Shown: positions 40,513 to 53,400 of the stretch, piece by piece
How positions within the stretch are numbered: the first letter of the stretch is position 1
Layout of the letters: each line of letters starts with the position of its first letter
NCBI GenBank assembly: GCA_036852015.1
Contig: JAANDG010000613.1
Span: 22,083 to 86,082, forward strand
From: Pelodera strongyloides
Taxonomy: Eukaryota; Nematoda; Chromadorea; Rhabditida; Rhabditidae
Length of the DNA stretch: 64,000 nt
Direction of reading: 5' to 3'
Notes under the pieces: model-generated
What the model saw: only the letters and a program-made list of their open reading frames with translations
Told to the model about the DNA's origin: nothing
Databases searched by the model: none
Made by a program: the position numbers and the translations under genes

Positions 40513-43500
40513 TTATTGCCAAAAAGCTGTCAAAACAGGCACCAGCGCGGGACGGTGGACCTCTGCGCGGAGGGTGCGCCAATTGTGTGCGAACGTGAAA
40601 TGCATACAGTTGATGCATCTGCTACAAAGAGTGAATCCAGGAGCTTGCTCAATGCAATTACTACGGATTATCAATATAAAATTAAAATACTAACCTCTCC
40701 GATGAGCGTAATCATTTATGCTAACTTGTCCAATTATCGACCGATTGGCAAGTCCAATTGTTTGGAGAAGTTGTAGTTTCAGACTTCTGTAATAATATGA
40801 GATGTCAGCTTATTAGCTTTGTTCAATTATTTTGACAATAGCATGAATTTCCAGAGTAGATGAAGTCTGCTATTTATCTCGCTTTCCAATTTACCCCAAG
40901 CATCAGCCCTTTGTAGGCATCCTTAATACCAGATACGCCATCAACTATCAGGTGGTTTTTACAGAAACTCCAGGGAACTATGTTTATGTAATGCAAAAAC
41001 ACGCTAAAAAAACATCCCCACGGAACCAAGCAATTTGGAACTGTGCACTTCAGGATATCAATCACTTTTTCATCAATAGTAATTATTACCTGACATGCAA
41101 ATCGTTCAGATTAATCTGTTTGAAAGTAAGTGATTTTCCAAAGAAATTCGCCCTTTCTTCTCCAGTCCGAGTAACAGTCCCTGTGCGAGCTTTCGCTATT
41201 CTTTTCTGTAAAATTTTATTTTTAAATAGTAAAGAATAAGTATAAAGTGTAAATAAACTACTGAAAAAACACGCGCTTGCATGGCGAGTTTTATATAGGG
41301 GATTGGACACGATTCCGATACCCCTGGCGTTTGCTCTACGCAGCTTAGGCGCATCAGTGATCGCCACGCTCTGCGGCCATTTTTGTGCGGCAACTGTGCG
41401 AACGTATGGCGCCGTCATTCAAGTTCCCACCTCATTGAAGTATAGTTTGCCAATGATTGCCAATTGTTCTTTTCCTTGTATGGGCACACTTCCATGGAAC
41501 GTGATTGAATCGAAGAGCAACTGAACAAACAACGACACTTTAAAGGGAAAACGTAGGCACTCAAAATGAGCAAAAAAAACGCGAAACTAGCGTTTCCATA
41601 CCAGAACCAGACGTTAATTTAAATAGGCGACTGAATATGTAAATACGAATTTGCATGCCCTGCATCTTGAATGCCGATATAAGTTGAAATTTGCTCCATC
41701 AGACCCAAATTTATGCCACGTGTCTGATTAACGTGTTTACTATGGAAAAGGCGAACCTTGTAATTCATTTTCTTTTAAGTGGGTAATTGTAGACAACTTT
41801 TGTTATTGTTTCCTTAAAGGGTCAGGCCCATTTCAAATTACCCCTATTTTTGATGATTCCATCTGATTCTCCATGTCAAATATAGTAGGATGCAATATTT
41901 TTCTAATTTTCAAGCGCAAAATTCACACACTGTTCAGCAATTTACCGTGGGCAGTCATAGCCAACTATTTATCGCAGTTAGCACGCCCGTTCGCGCTTTT
42001 GGCCTATATGGCAATTGCCACGCCCAATAGAGCATATTGCCCAATTAGCGCTAAGGGGCATGACAACTGCGATAAATAGTTGGGTATGACTGCCCACGGT
42101 AAATTGCAGTATAGTGTGTGAATTTTGCGCTTGAAAATTAGAAAAATATTGCATCCTACTATATATGACATGGAGAATCAGATGGAATTATCAAAAATAG
42201 GGGTAATTTGAAATGGGCCTGACCCTTTAAGAAAACAACATTCTTATTATTATTTTCACAGAATAAAATAAATAAACATAAATAGTATAAAAAACTAGAT
42301 ACATTTTCTGCATATTACTTTGGAAACCGCATCAGATTATCAGATACACCACACAACCATTGATGAGCTAGGTATAGGTATAGCGCAAGTCGGCAAGTCA
42401 ACCTATTTACCGTATTGTATTTTCTGTGCCTCCTATCTTTATGGATGAAAAATGAAAGTAATAAGGAAGCTGTCTACCTCAAGCGTGCCGATTTTGCGTT
42501 CGCGGTCCTCGATTTTGAACACAAATGATAATTTGACAGAATATTTGGGAGGCGGGGATGGATCGGGAGGGGGCAGGTCCTGTAAGAGATAAGCACTTTA
42601 AGACACAGGAAACGGTATGAGCATGGTCTCTCGAAAAAAACCATCTGGTGACCGGCTACCGACCATTTGGCAACCAAGGTTTAAATGAAGGTACACGAAG
42701 TTATGGAGATGCTGAGCGGAGATAGAGTATGGAAATTGAGAGAGATTAGAGAGAGAGAGATACAGCGTGAAATTGTGAAGAATAATAATAATTTTACCGT
42801 TTTCGCTGCCTCTAATGGGAACCACGTCAAATTCTCCGAATCATTCCACGGAAACGAGTTCAATGAAATAGACGTTTCACATGAAAATATACAGTGTATA
42901 TGTTGTTTTAGTCAGAACTGACATAGGTCATGCCGGTGATTTCAATAATTATTGATCGTCGTGAGGGGGCGTCGTGGCTCACTGGCAAATTTCTCGTCTC
43001 TCACCCATACAACCCGGGTTCGAATCTCGCCCAGTGCTACCATCTTGCAAACATGCCACGGCGTCGGGAATAAGGTTAAGGCGCTCCCCTTGCCTAGCCT
43101 TAGGACGGATCTTTCGCTCCTCTTCTGTGCCGTCTTCTACCGTCTACTTCACTCTATGGGACACATCGGCTAAGAGAGACCGCCTTGGATTTGGAGCTAA
43201 CAATGAAGATCCCCGACTTCGAGAGCAAACGGGACCCTGGATTCTACATGCTTAAGTGCTTTAAAACCTAAAAAAAGGCGAAAGGCTTAAAGGCTTAAAA
43301 GGCTTAAAACCTAAGACCCAGGTGCTTTAAAACAGTTAAATAATTCTTTTGGGATTCCATTCTATTCCAGTTGCAATGATCATATTTGATATTTGTATTA
43401 TGGTATATTGGCAGTTAAAGCGAAATACCGGCCGGTTTTTGAAACGCATCTCAAATACCTGTATTCTTATGCAGTTATGCTAAGTGGGGTCGAATTGGGG

Positions 43501-46500
43501 TCTATTTTTTATTCTAATTTACGCTCATTTACATATGATGCATGAGAAAGCAGGGGTACTCGATGCTTTTAAAAACCGGCCGGTATTTCGCTTTAATGTG
43601 ACAAATAACAATTGTTCATGAAATGTATTTCAGACAACGACAAATACAATTCTCATGAAATGTATTTCAGACAACTGCATTCCCATATGTTGTATGCAAA
43701 TGAATATACTTAGACTAAAAAATTGCGCGGTACCACACAGTCATTTGCATACACTACATGTGAATACATCGTCCAAAGTACGAGCCAAGTGACACCTGTG
43801 GAGCACCTGAAGCACACACCGCGCACCCTAGTCTAGTGGAGATGCGACGCTTACTGGCGGCGGTCCCTTATTTTGTGCGCGGAGTTTAACGCGTTGACTG
43901 TCAATATGCCATTCACAAACCTACCGATGATCGCGTTGTGCGCAATGAGGTCTTTGTGCCATACGGCCACAGATAGGATATGTTGTTCCAGAATTGATTT
44001 TTCCATTCGCGGGAACTAAAATGAAATCCAATTATACCTTAAAACATTATTTTAAGAAAGTATTTTGTTGGCCAACGAACTTGTACCAGTTGAACTAGAA
44101 GCAATTTATTAACTGGTTTATGCAACTAGGTTTTAGATAAATTCGGAAAGAGGAGTATTCTAGAAAACTGCGAATTCTCATACTTGTAGTTTGAAGTTTG
44201 CGCGAAAAAAATCTTGAAATCAACTTGCCCGTATATGTTCCTCGTAGACGGGATCCACTGAGCTTCTCTTGAATGAAGTTTTCCTCTTGATTGTAAATAG
44301 GTTTGTAGCAGAACAAGATTGCCGCGGTACCAGGGTTAGCTGGAGGTGCGTAGGGTTACTCCTTATCAAAGAGAATGTGAAACATGTACTGCCGTAAGAC
44401 GTTCTACTTAAAAGATTTTCTACTTGAAATCTGAGGCATACTTGCTAATAGTGTGTACGATTAAGATCCTTTGTATGTGGACTATTTTTTTTTACTGGTG
44501 TTCCTAATGTTCGTATTAGTATAATGCAGAAAAGTGTCACTCACCTTAATATATGGGCTTGGGCGGTGAACTCCGAAATGTGGTAGTGATCGGCATTGTT
44601 TTACGTAGACAATCAAGACAGCTTTGCCAACATCGTAGTGGAGATTTAGTTGGATTTCACCAAGGAAAAGGCTGTTGTGTAAAGGGGTGAAAATGCTCTG
44701 TAACTGATTGTTCATGAAAGTCATATGACAGAACATCTAACAAGTGTATGCGTGGTAAGCGTAAAAACTGACAAATCACCATTGCTATGGCTACACGAGG
44801 AACTTACATAACGCTTCGGTAGAAAATCAGTGCATAACAGGCGTATCTAATCACCCTAACAAGAAAACTCGAAGAAAAATCCATTAGACAAGAGTTATTC
44901 GTAGAAAACAATACCTTGATTTTTTGAATAAATGCAAATAACTTTTCAACATTTCTCACATGATTACTAAACGAAGATCCCAATTGCTCCAGAGAACATG
45001 TAGAATATTCACTTTCCACTGATAACTCGTCCTGTGATTTGGCAACCGATAACTAAAAAAATATCATAAAAATATATAAGAAAAAAATTATTGCTGATTC
45101 TCCATAGCATGCTTAATTTATTGATCGACTTTCTTATGTATTTCATAGGATAGGACTCAGATCTTGTTATATAAAGGAAGGAAGTTTGTCTGACAATACA
45201 TATGTGTGTTTGTGAAGATCGACTCTACAAAAATCTACGCTTCGGGGGTTTGGTATCAGTATTAGAGTATGTCAACGGCTCCGTTTGTCTTCAAATTATT
45301 ACATAAACCTAGCAGTATGCGTTCCGGGAGCTTCGTATAAATGCGCAATTTTATTTCGATATTGGACAGTCACTTCAGGTTCAGGCGCGTTGGTCGACTG
45401 GTAATATACTATATATATAATACCTCTGACAACGACAGTAACTCACATTATCGGTAATAGAATGCGTGGGGCTTCTCAATGGTTGTTGGGCGTGGACACT
45501 AGAATACTCTTATTGATTGATACATTTTCTTATTGTTTCTAAGAATGCATTGCTTTGCTTCTGTCATATACAAAGAACAGAGAGCTAACGAATCATCAGA
45601 GGAATTAGCCAGTGGTTATTCATCACTGCTGATTCACTCATATATGTTGCTTTATCGTTGCATTCATGATTTTCTGTATGAGTGACTGTCTTGTATGTGA
45701 TTACGTCTCTGGTCCTCTCTTAGGCGCGCAGCGCGGAAATGCGTAACCGCGCCCGCGGGCAAATATTGAAAATTTGCTTTGAAAAATGCGAGCCACAGAG
45801 AATCTCTTTTCCGCGGGCACGGTTACGCATTTCCGCGCTGCGCGCCTGAGAACGTAGTAATAGACGCATACGTAGTCTAACTACACATACGCTACACAAT
45901 CAGTTGAGGAACTTGTACTCATCAATATAACCTACCGTTCCACCGCGGACACAGGTCGTCTTGGTTCTGGAGTCAGCAAGACTTGCCGCGGCGGTATCGT
46001 TTGCGAATTGGCGCGATGTCGCTCTATAACACGGTCCACCGAATTGCGAGCGGAACATGAGCGAGAAGTGAGCGAGTCAGGAGGGTCCGAGGATTCTGGA
46101 ATTGGCACATACATACAGTATTAGAATGCACTTGCTTTAATTAGTAACTACGGTGATCATTCACCATTTTAAAGCGAAATGCTAGCCCCTGTGGAAAATT
46201 TGCATATGGTAAGCAAATCCTATGTATCCTATGCTAATTTTGCGCGATCGTCCACGGCAATCGCGCAAAATTAGCATAGGATACATAGGATTTGCTTATC
46301 ATATGCAAATTTTCCAAAGAGGCTGGCATTTCGCTTTAAAACCCCCTTTTCTCTTCATGAATGGGCACATGAAGGCAGACAGATACGTTTCAGACAAATT
46401 ATTTCTGGGTTGGGAATTTAAATAATCTGCTTCATCTCGAGGATTCTTTTCGAAAAAAAAGATAAATATTTTAGCGGTCGCTCATAAAAACGCTTCGACA

Positions 46501-47410
46501 TAAGAAAAAAATGGTGATACATTTTCCCGTAGGGAAAGGGGAAGGTTCTCCCGGAAGCGGGAAACTCGTGATACATCTCACCGAGACAATTTGGGAACGG
46601 GAAGGTTCTCCCAGTCGGGATAATATTACTTCCCACTCACCCGAGCTTTGTCCACATACAGCGTCCGATCTGCCAACTTTCTGTAGGGAAACGCGACGCC
46701 GTGACGATGCCGCATGTTCGTATTCCGTACTTTGTTGTCTTCCTTCTTTTTGTTCATAGTTTGTAGTTTGATCTTCTCGTCTGGAGTTTGTAGTTTCATT
46801 CAGCTGGAGTTTGCTCCTTTTTGGTGAGCCAGTTGCAATATTCGGCTGTGAGACGGAGTTGGCCATGCGTCTGGCTTTTCTTGACCTGAACATTATGGTA
46901 CCGTAATAGTTTGGCGAAAAAATGAACTCGACGAAGGGTGCAAACAGCAAGTTAAATAACAATTTAGCAAGAACAACATAATTATATAATAATACAAATA
47001 TCGAATATAATTTAGATTTAGTCTAGAAACTAGAAAGTTCCCTAACATTCTCATTGCAGGTTGTCTTTTGAAGACTGACGTCCCTGTCATGTCTGTGCTC
47101 TCTTCTCTCGGTGTTCTTCTTCTCAAATAGACAGCGGAATCCTAAACGATAATCATGAATTATTATACATAGTTATGAAACATAATTATAAAAGAAAAAT
47201 CCTAAAAGTCAGCTAAATAACGGAGCAGCATCAATGTGCTACTTTTATTCTAATTTATACTCATTTCTGAGTGTTAAAGAGCAAAAAAAATTCACCAACC
47301 CTATCACTCTCACGTGGGACGTCAGAAGAGTTGCTCCTTACAACACGGGATCTTGTGGGCGTGACTGATTCCTACAAAATCAAATACGTTTGTTGAGTTT
47401 AAACGGCCTG

Positions 47411-47469
<59 letters not shown>

Positions 47470-50400
47470 CTCCTTTCCAATCGCCATTCTAGTGAAACCA
47501 TATCAGTAAGCGCACAATCTTCAACCAACCTACTACATTCCTTTTTAAATAATTTTTTGACTCATCTACCTACTTTTTGTCTCTAAATTTCTCTATCTGT
47601 TAAGCTGTGGCCATCGTTCTGATGAGACCTATCCACAGTAAAATCCTCGTTTACGATCAGGCTCGAAACGGGGTTATCACGTTATAGAACATGATACACT
47701 TTATCTATCTTTACTCTTCTTCACATTTTTATATATATTACGTTTACATTATTTACTCCCTTTTAAAGGAGGAGGCTCACGAGATCTAAGTGTACGATTT
47801 CTTTCTTTCTATCGAGATGGTATTTGCTTCCAATAAACATGCCTTATGAATTAGAAGCTTTTAATTAGAAGGAGGGAATCAATATAATGCTTAGAATTGT
47901 ATCAAAATTCTTGACCGTAGCCTTTGTGTCCCGAGGGTATCTGGCTCTTATTGTATGTCTCCCGCGGGTATCCAGCTATAGCTGCACCCTTATTTTCTTA
48001 TTTTGAGACCACCAGATACCCTCGGGACACACACAATTACAAAGGTTATGGTAAGGAATTTTGATAGAATTCTAAGCATTATATTGATTTATTCCTTCTA
48101 ATTATAAAAGCTTGTGCTTCATAAGGCATGTTTATTGGAAGCAAATACCATCATCTATCGATGAGAAGAAAGAAATCGTACAATTAGATCTCGTGAGCCT
48201 CCTCCTTTAAATTATATAAATCATGGTCATCCTACCGTATCCGAATGTTGTCCATCTGACTGAGCTCGTCGATCGATAATGTTCCATGCGTGATTCGGGG
48301 AGAGGTATTGGGGTGATGGAGTCCTTGAGAACGAAGCTAAGCGTAATAAACTTTTGAAATCAATATTTAAAACATTTTGCCACTGCGTAGTACAGTACAG
48401 ACAACAAGCCTCAGCAATCTGACGCGAAAAAAAAAAATGAAAAATCAGAGGCCATATTCACCAATCAATTCGCCACGGGGAATTAACTCCCCGTCTTTTT
48501 CCCTGCATGTCTCACTTTAGAATGCTATTTTCTGTTCCCGGGGAATATTTCCCCGAGGGAAAGGGAGTTGTGAATATGGCCTCATCTCTGGTCTTTGATC
48601 TAATGCTCTAGGTACAAGGGTATGCATATATACTAGCCAACTTACAGTATCTACAGGAAGTTTTGACTTTATTCTCATCACTCAGTCTGCGTCTCCTATC
48701 CTCCATGCATCTCTCATCTTCATCTTCTTCTCTCAACTCTCCTGAAGAGCCTTCACTCTCCTCGTCGATCAGGGTCGGTACACGGCTGAACCATTGGGGG
48801 CTATGGTAAACATGATAATTGTAATTTTTTAATTACAATTATCATAGTTATTTTTAATTTAACTTTATGCTCCCCGTAAGTAGTAAAGGACTTGAACCCT
48901 TTACTCTGTGGGACCTGGTTATTATTTTCTCGCTTACCTTGTTATTTTGTACTTGTCCTTTTTATCAATAAACCTATATACATTGGGGGCTATGGTAAAG
49001 ATGATAATTGTAAATAATTAAGTCCTCTTAATTTTGCACTTTCTCTTGTTTTTTTTTTAAATAATAGAAGCCTACCAATTTTGCAATCTTTTCATATTTT
49101 CTTGCTTTTATGAAATAGTTGGATATAACATCCGTTGAGAGTAATCGAATTAGCATATAGGTTATAAGATGCGCTATATGTCATCCTTCGTTAGGATAAA
49201 TTAAACCACCCTGACCGTGACGTACCAGTATATGGTCCATAAGTCAATAATATTAAAACTACACCGTGCAACGTTTTGTAGGACATGTTGACACAGCCAA
49301 ACACCGAAGCCAATCCATGACACAGGCCGACACACATATCCATCCCAACACACCAAAAACCAAGCAAATCCAATAAACATTTATTTGAGAGCAGGACCAC
49401 CAACAAACACAGATTGCCAAGTTCATAGAGCGGTTTCAAATATAGTCAAATCATCTCTGCTCAGCCCAAACACCGAAAACCCAAGCCAAGAACAACAAAC
49501 ATTTATTTCAAAAGCTCAAGCTCAAAATTGGTGATTATGAATTATGAGATCTGATGATTAGAAGTATAACAAGCAAAGACAAGACATACATTCAGGACAC
49601 ATACACAAGGAGACATGTGCAATGATTGGGGTACGTCGTAGTTCAGTCTCCCAAGCCCAAGGCCGAAATATTCAAAATTAGGAATTTTCGTGAAACCTTC
49701 ACAAATTGGGAACATTTACTAGTAAATATGGTCATATGGATCACAAATAATATACCGAAAATAAAGATTCACCAAGCGAACAGGTCATTATATACGAAGT
49801 AGCTGGGTAATATGGTGACAATAAAATGTACCTTAATAAATTATACATGAAAAACACACGGACGAGTACAAAACGTGAGAAACACAGTTTTGGGTAACAA
49901 TAGCTGAGAAAAGAAAGTACTACCGGCGGCATAATCGCGAAGTGCTTGTGCGCGGCAATACCTTCGCGCTAGGCGATTTTGTGCGCCGTATGCGGGCATG
50001 CGCCGCGAAAATACACACCCCCAACCATATCAAGGGAGCTCGGAGGGGCCTTCGGAAACCGATTTCAAGTATTGCCTGGGAAGGGGAAACAATATAATAT
50101 AAAGCCCTTTCCAATTAGCCCAAGCAGACATTAAACCCAGAGTAGATGAGCTCCAGGAGCAAACGTAAAAAAGCACAGCCACCAAATCATGAGATAAAAC
50201 AAAACAGACAAAAACAAACACAAATTCCAAATTCCGTATGTGATTGATGTGTATTAATTCATTAATTCATCATAGAAAAATATTTGACTTTTTCTAACTG
50301 TTCCTAGAGAATATAATAACATTGAAATTCATTTATAATACTGACGAAACTTGGCGTGCAAACCGCGCGAGTTCGTCGTGGTTTCGGCGTTAAAGGGAAT

Positions 50401-53400
50401 ATGTAGGCACTCAAAATGAGCAAAACAACTGCGAAACTAGAGTTTCCACACCAGACATGAATTTAAGTAGGCGACTGAATATGTAAATTCGAATATTCTC
50501 ATTTGCATGCAAATATGTCGCTGTTGCATGCTATATGCCGATGTATGCACACATATGCAAAATTTTTTGCTCCATCAGCACTGCCGTGCAAGCCAGGGGT
50601 CAAGCAACGCGTTTACTATGGAAAAGATGAACTTTGAAAATCATTTTCTTTTAAATGGGAAACTTTTAACAATTTTTGTTGTTGTTTCCTTAATGAGGAA
50701 CACACATTCTATTAATACAGCTTAACTTCAAAAAGGGCATACATATTCCCTTTAAAACGGCGTGTCTGTGTGGTCTGTGTTTTCCACGTACACGCCAAGT
50801 TTCACGTTGAATGTTACTTCTTAACTTCTTACAATACAAGAACTGAATCAAACAATACATGAGTAATATCTCAACTAATCAGAATACAATCTTTGGGATC
50901 TGTACTGACTGGCGTCTCTGACTGCCCGGTTCATACCGTATTCTACTGTTGGCAGTGTGCCAGGATTGTCTTCTTCCGCGTGACGTCACGGATAGAGGGA
51001 GTATCGGACTGTCAGTGTCACATGACGCGACGGCGTCTGCAAAATAGATTACAAGTGTGAAATACGAGGTTACTGTAGCCATCTGCTAATTAATAGATAA
51101 ATGAACTCATGCATTCATGCATTTTGCCACATACTATACTGCACAGGATGAGTCGTATAATCCAATAATCCTGAGCATGCGTACACTGCCAAGGAGGAGC
51201 ACACACACTTGACTGAAGTCAACGAAGTTGAGAGAAGACCCACGCGTCGAGATTAGAGCATATGACCCATTACCCGAGTTGTTCAAGATAATGTAGTTTA
51301 TTGATTGTTAGTGGTCGGCTCCAATAAACTACACTTTGCATATTGCACCAGCAACTACCATCCACTGGACTATACAGAACTAATAACTAGTTGCGACGCT
51401 TATTTACGTACATACACCACCAATGACTCTGTTCTTCTGCTGCACGTTACCCGCGAAACAAACATAAATCCCGCGTTACCTGGCAGCTAATCATCCAATC
51501 CCGCGCAATACGAAAAGTCGCATGTTTCTTGACAGATTAGCGAACCGTGTCCCGCAATTAAACACTGGGCAAGGCCTAGTGTTAGCGGCAAGGTCCCTGA
51601 TTAGCGCTCGCAATAAGGACGGAATCCCGCTTTTCCCGCTTGTTTGGGAGGAAACGTGGGATTACGATTACCGCTAAACTGCGAATGAGGAACATAGGAG
51701 GTGAATTAAATATCAAGATTTATATAAAATGCACCCCATAATGTGGTCAAGTCATTGAAAGGTCAGAGGCTGCCACGAATTCAGCCTACACTATGACAAT
51801 ACTTCGGTTGATAGAAGAAAATTCTAGTAATCAATAATGACCATGCGATGAAGGGGTGAAGTATAGTTTTTCGCTTACAGTTCGTACAATATTTTTGTTC
51901 GAAGACACAGTCTGGCATAGTTCTCTGGGGTTTTTTGAGTTATAATAACCTCAAAACAGTTCACACAAACTACAAAGTACACATTACAAACTACAAGGTA
52001 CAAATGACAAACGAGAGCAGGCACCCACCAAACGGCGGCAATACAACGCACCTTCCGGGATCGACTCGGGCAGACCGGGACCTCCCACCGGGGAACTCGG
52101 GAACACTGGGGCGGCACGGGGGGCGGGACTACCGATGATCTGACAAATTTGCATAATTACTGTATGCGTTTGTTTGAAGGATCGTATACGACATGTAACT
52201 GTGGCCTGTGATCATGCCATAGAAATTGGATTTGAAAAGCCGTTTTTAGACATGCTGTTTGCAATCATCATCATGAGCTAATTTCGTCGTTCAGTCGTTC
52301 CCCAAACTCACCTCTCTTGGCGAAATGCCAGGCATTAAATTGTGTGTATTCTGAACTGCTCGATGCCCGACCACTGGGGAAGGCGACCGCGGACGCTGAT
52401 GTGTAATCACGATCTGCTGGAATGGGATTACGGTAGATAGGGCGTAGTACAGATTCTAGAACAGATTTGTGGTGCTTCATAACTTCATGATTTTGGTCAC
52501 AACGCTATAAGGCAAACAATCTAAGTGTAAGACAATGGTGATCATATAGTAGCATTATAATTACGGGACTTAGACGTATTCATGTCGCCATGGATTTCTC
52601 GATTGATACACAAGAATCCTGATTTATTCTAACTAATCAATAAAATTAAAATAATCAACTCAAAATCGATAAATTTGCATACATCATCCTGTGGTACAAA
52701 GAGAAGATTATCATGGTGTATAGAGGGAAGGGTCAAATTTCTGGAGCGCATCATAGGAGCACGTGATCCTACAAAAGTATAACATATGAAAAAAAAAGAA
52801 GATTGTAGCAAACAATTAAGCTACATTTATGTGTATCTTCATACTTGATACTATGCACGTGAACACCAAGTAGTCAGACTCAAAAGGATTTTTCATATCA
52901 TTAGTAAAGGCGAAAACTAGCAGTACATTTAACAAATTACTTGGATTAATATTCCCGGCTTCGCTTGTTCGTCTCTCATTCCTTTTATCCATTGCAATTC
53001 TGCTCATTTGTGAGAGAAGCAGCTGGCTGACTGGGGCCGGAGGAGAAAGGCTTTCACACATCCACTCACCAGAAGCAGCCAGGAATTCACTAAACAAAGT
53101 TGACTTTCTTGGACTTCATTCCAAAGCCTACGTCTGAAAACTATGCACGGTTATTTAGTACAATGATGTGACCTTTTAGAAGAACACTAGAACATTAGGC
53201 ATGGACATGGAAGTCTATTGCGCTCGATAGTACGCATAGAAATTATACGAAAACGAAAGGTTCAGCTACTCTGGACTTCAACCGCGCAGCGCAACGCCAA
53301 CCAGCCGCAGCCGCAGTCGTGGGCCGTACTAGTTTAGATATTATTCAATTTGTTAGAACAAGCTTTTGAAACGTATTCATACTCGTCGCGAACCCGCACA

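Larger units (their letters stand above)
42798..44736 (-). other. C2A domain exons with lost calcium ligands
   Basis: Exons 44736-44545, 44388-44362, 44285-44229, 44015-43925 and about 42866-42798 give a C2 fold: GEIQLNLHYD, SPYIK, RKTSFKRSSVDPVYEEHIR, ILSVAVWHKDLIAHNAIIG and NDSENLTWFPLE. The usual SDPYVK aspartate is Ser (PSPYIK) and the first Asp of VWDxD is His, so calcium binding is doubtful; several vertebrate Slps share this. The intron after 44229 starts GC instead of GT. The 27-nt exon 44388-44362 lacks a good donor. Confidence 0.75.

Noticed and set aside
46471..46640. Continuation of the 163-codon minus-strand frame downstream of 46641
   Set aside because: A good GT donor ends the real exon at 46641; the downstream part reads into palindromic intron sequence.
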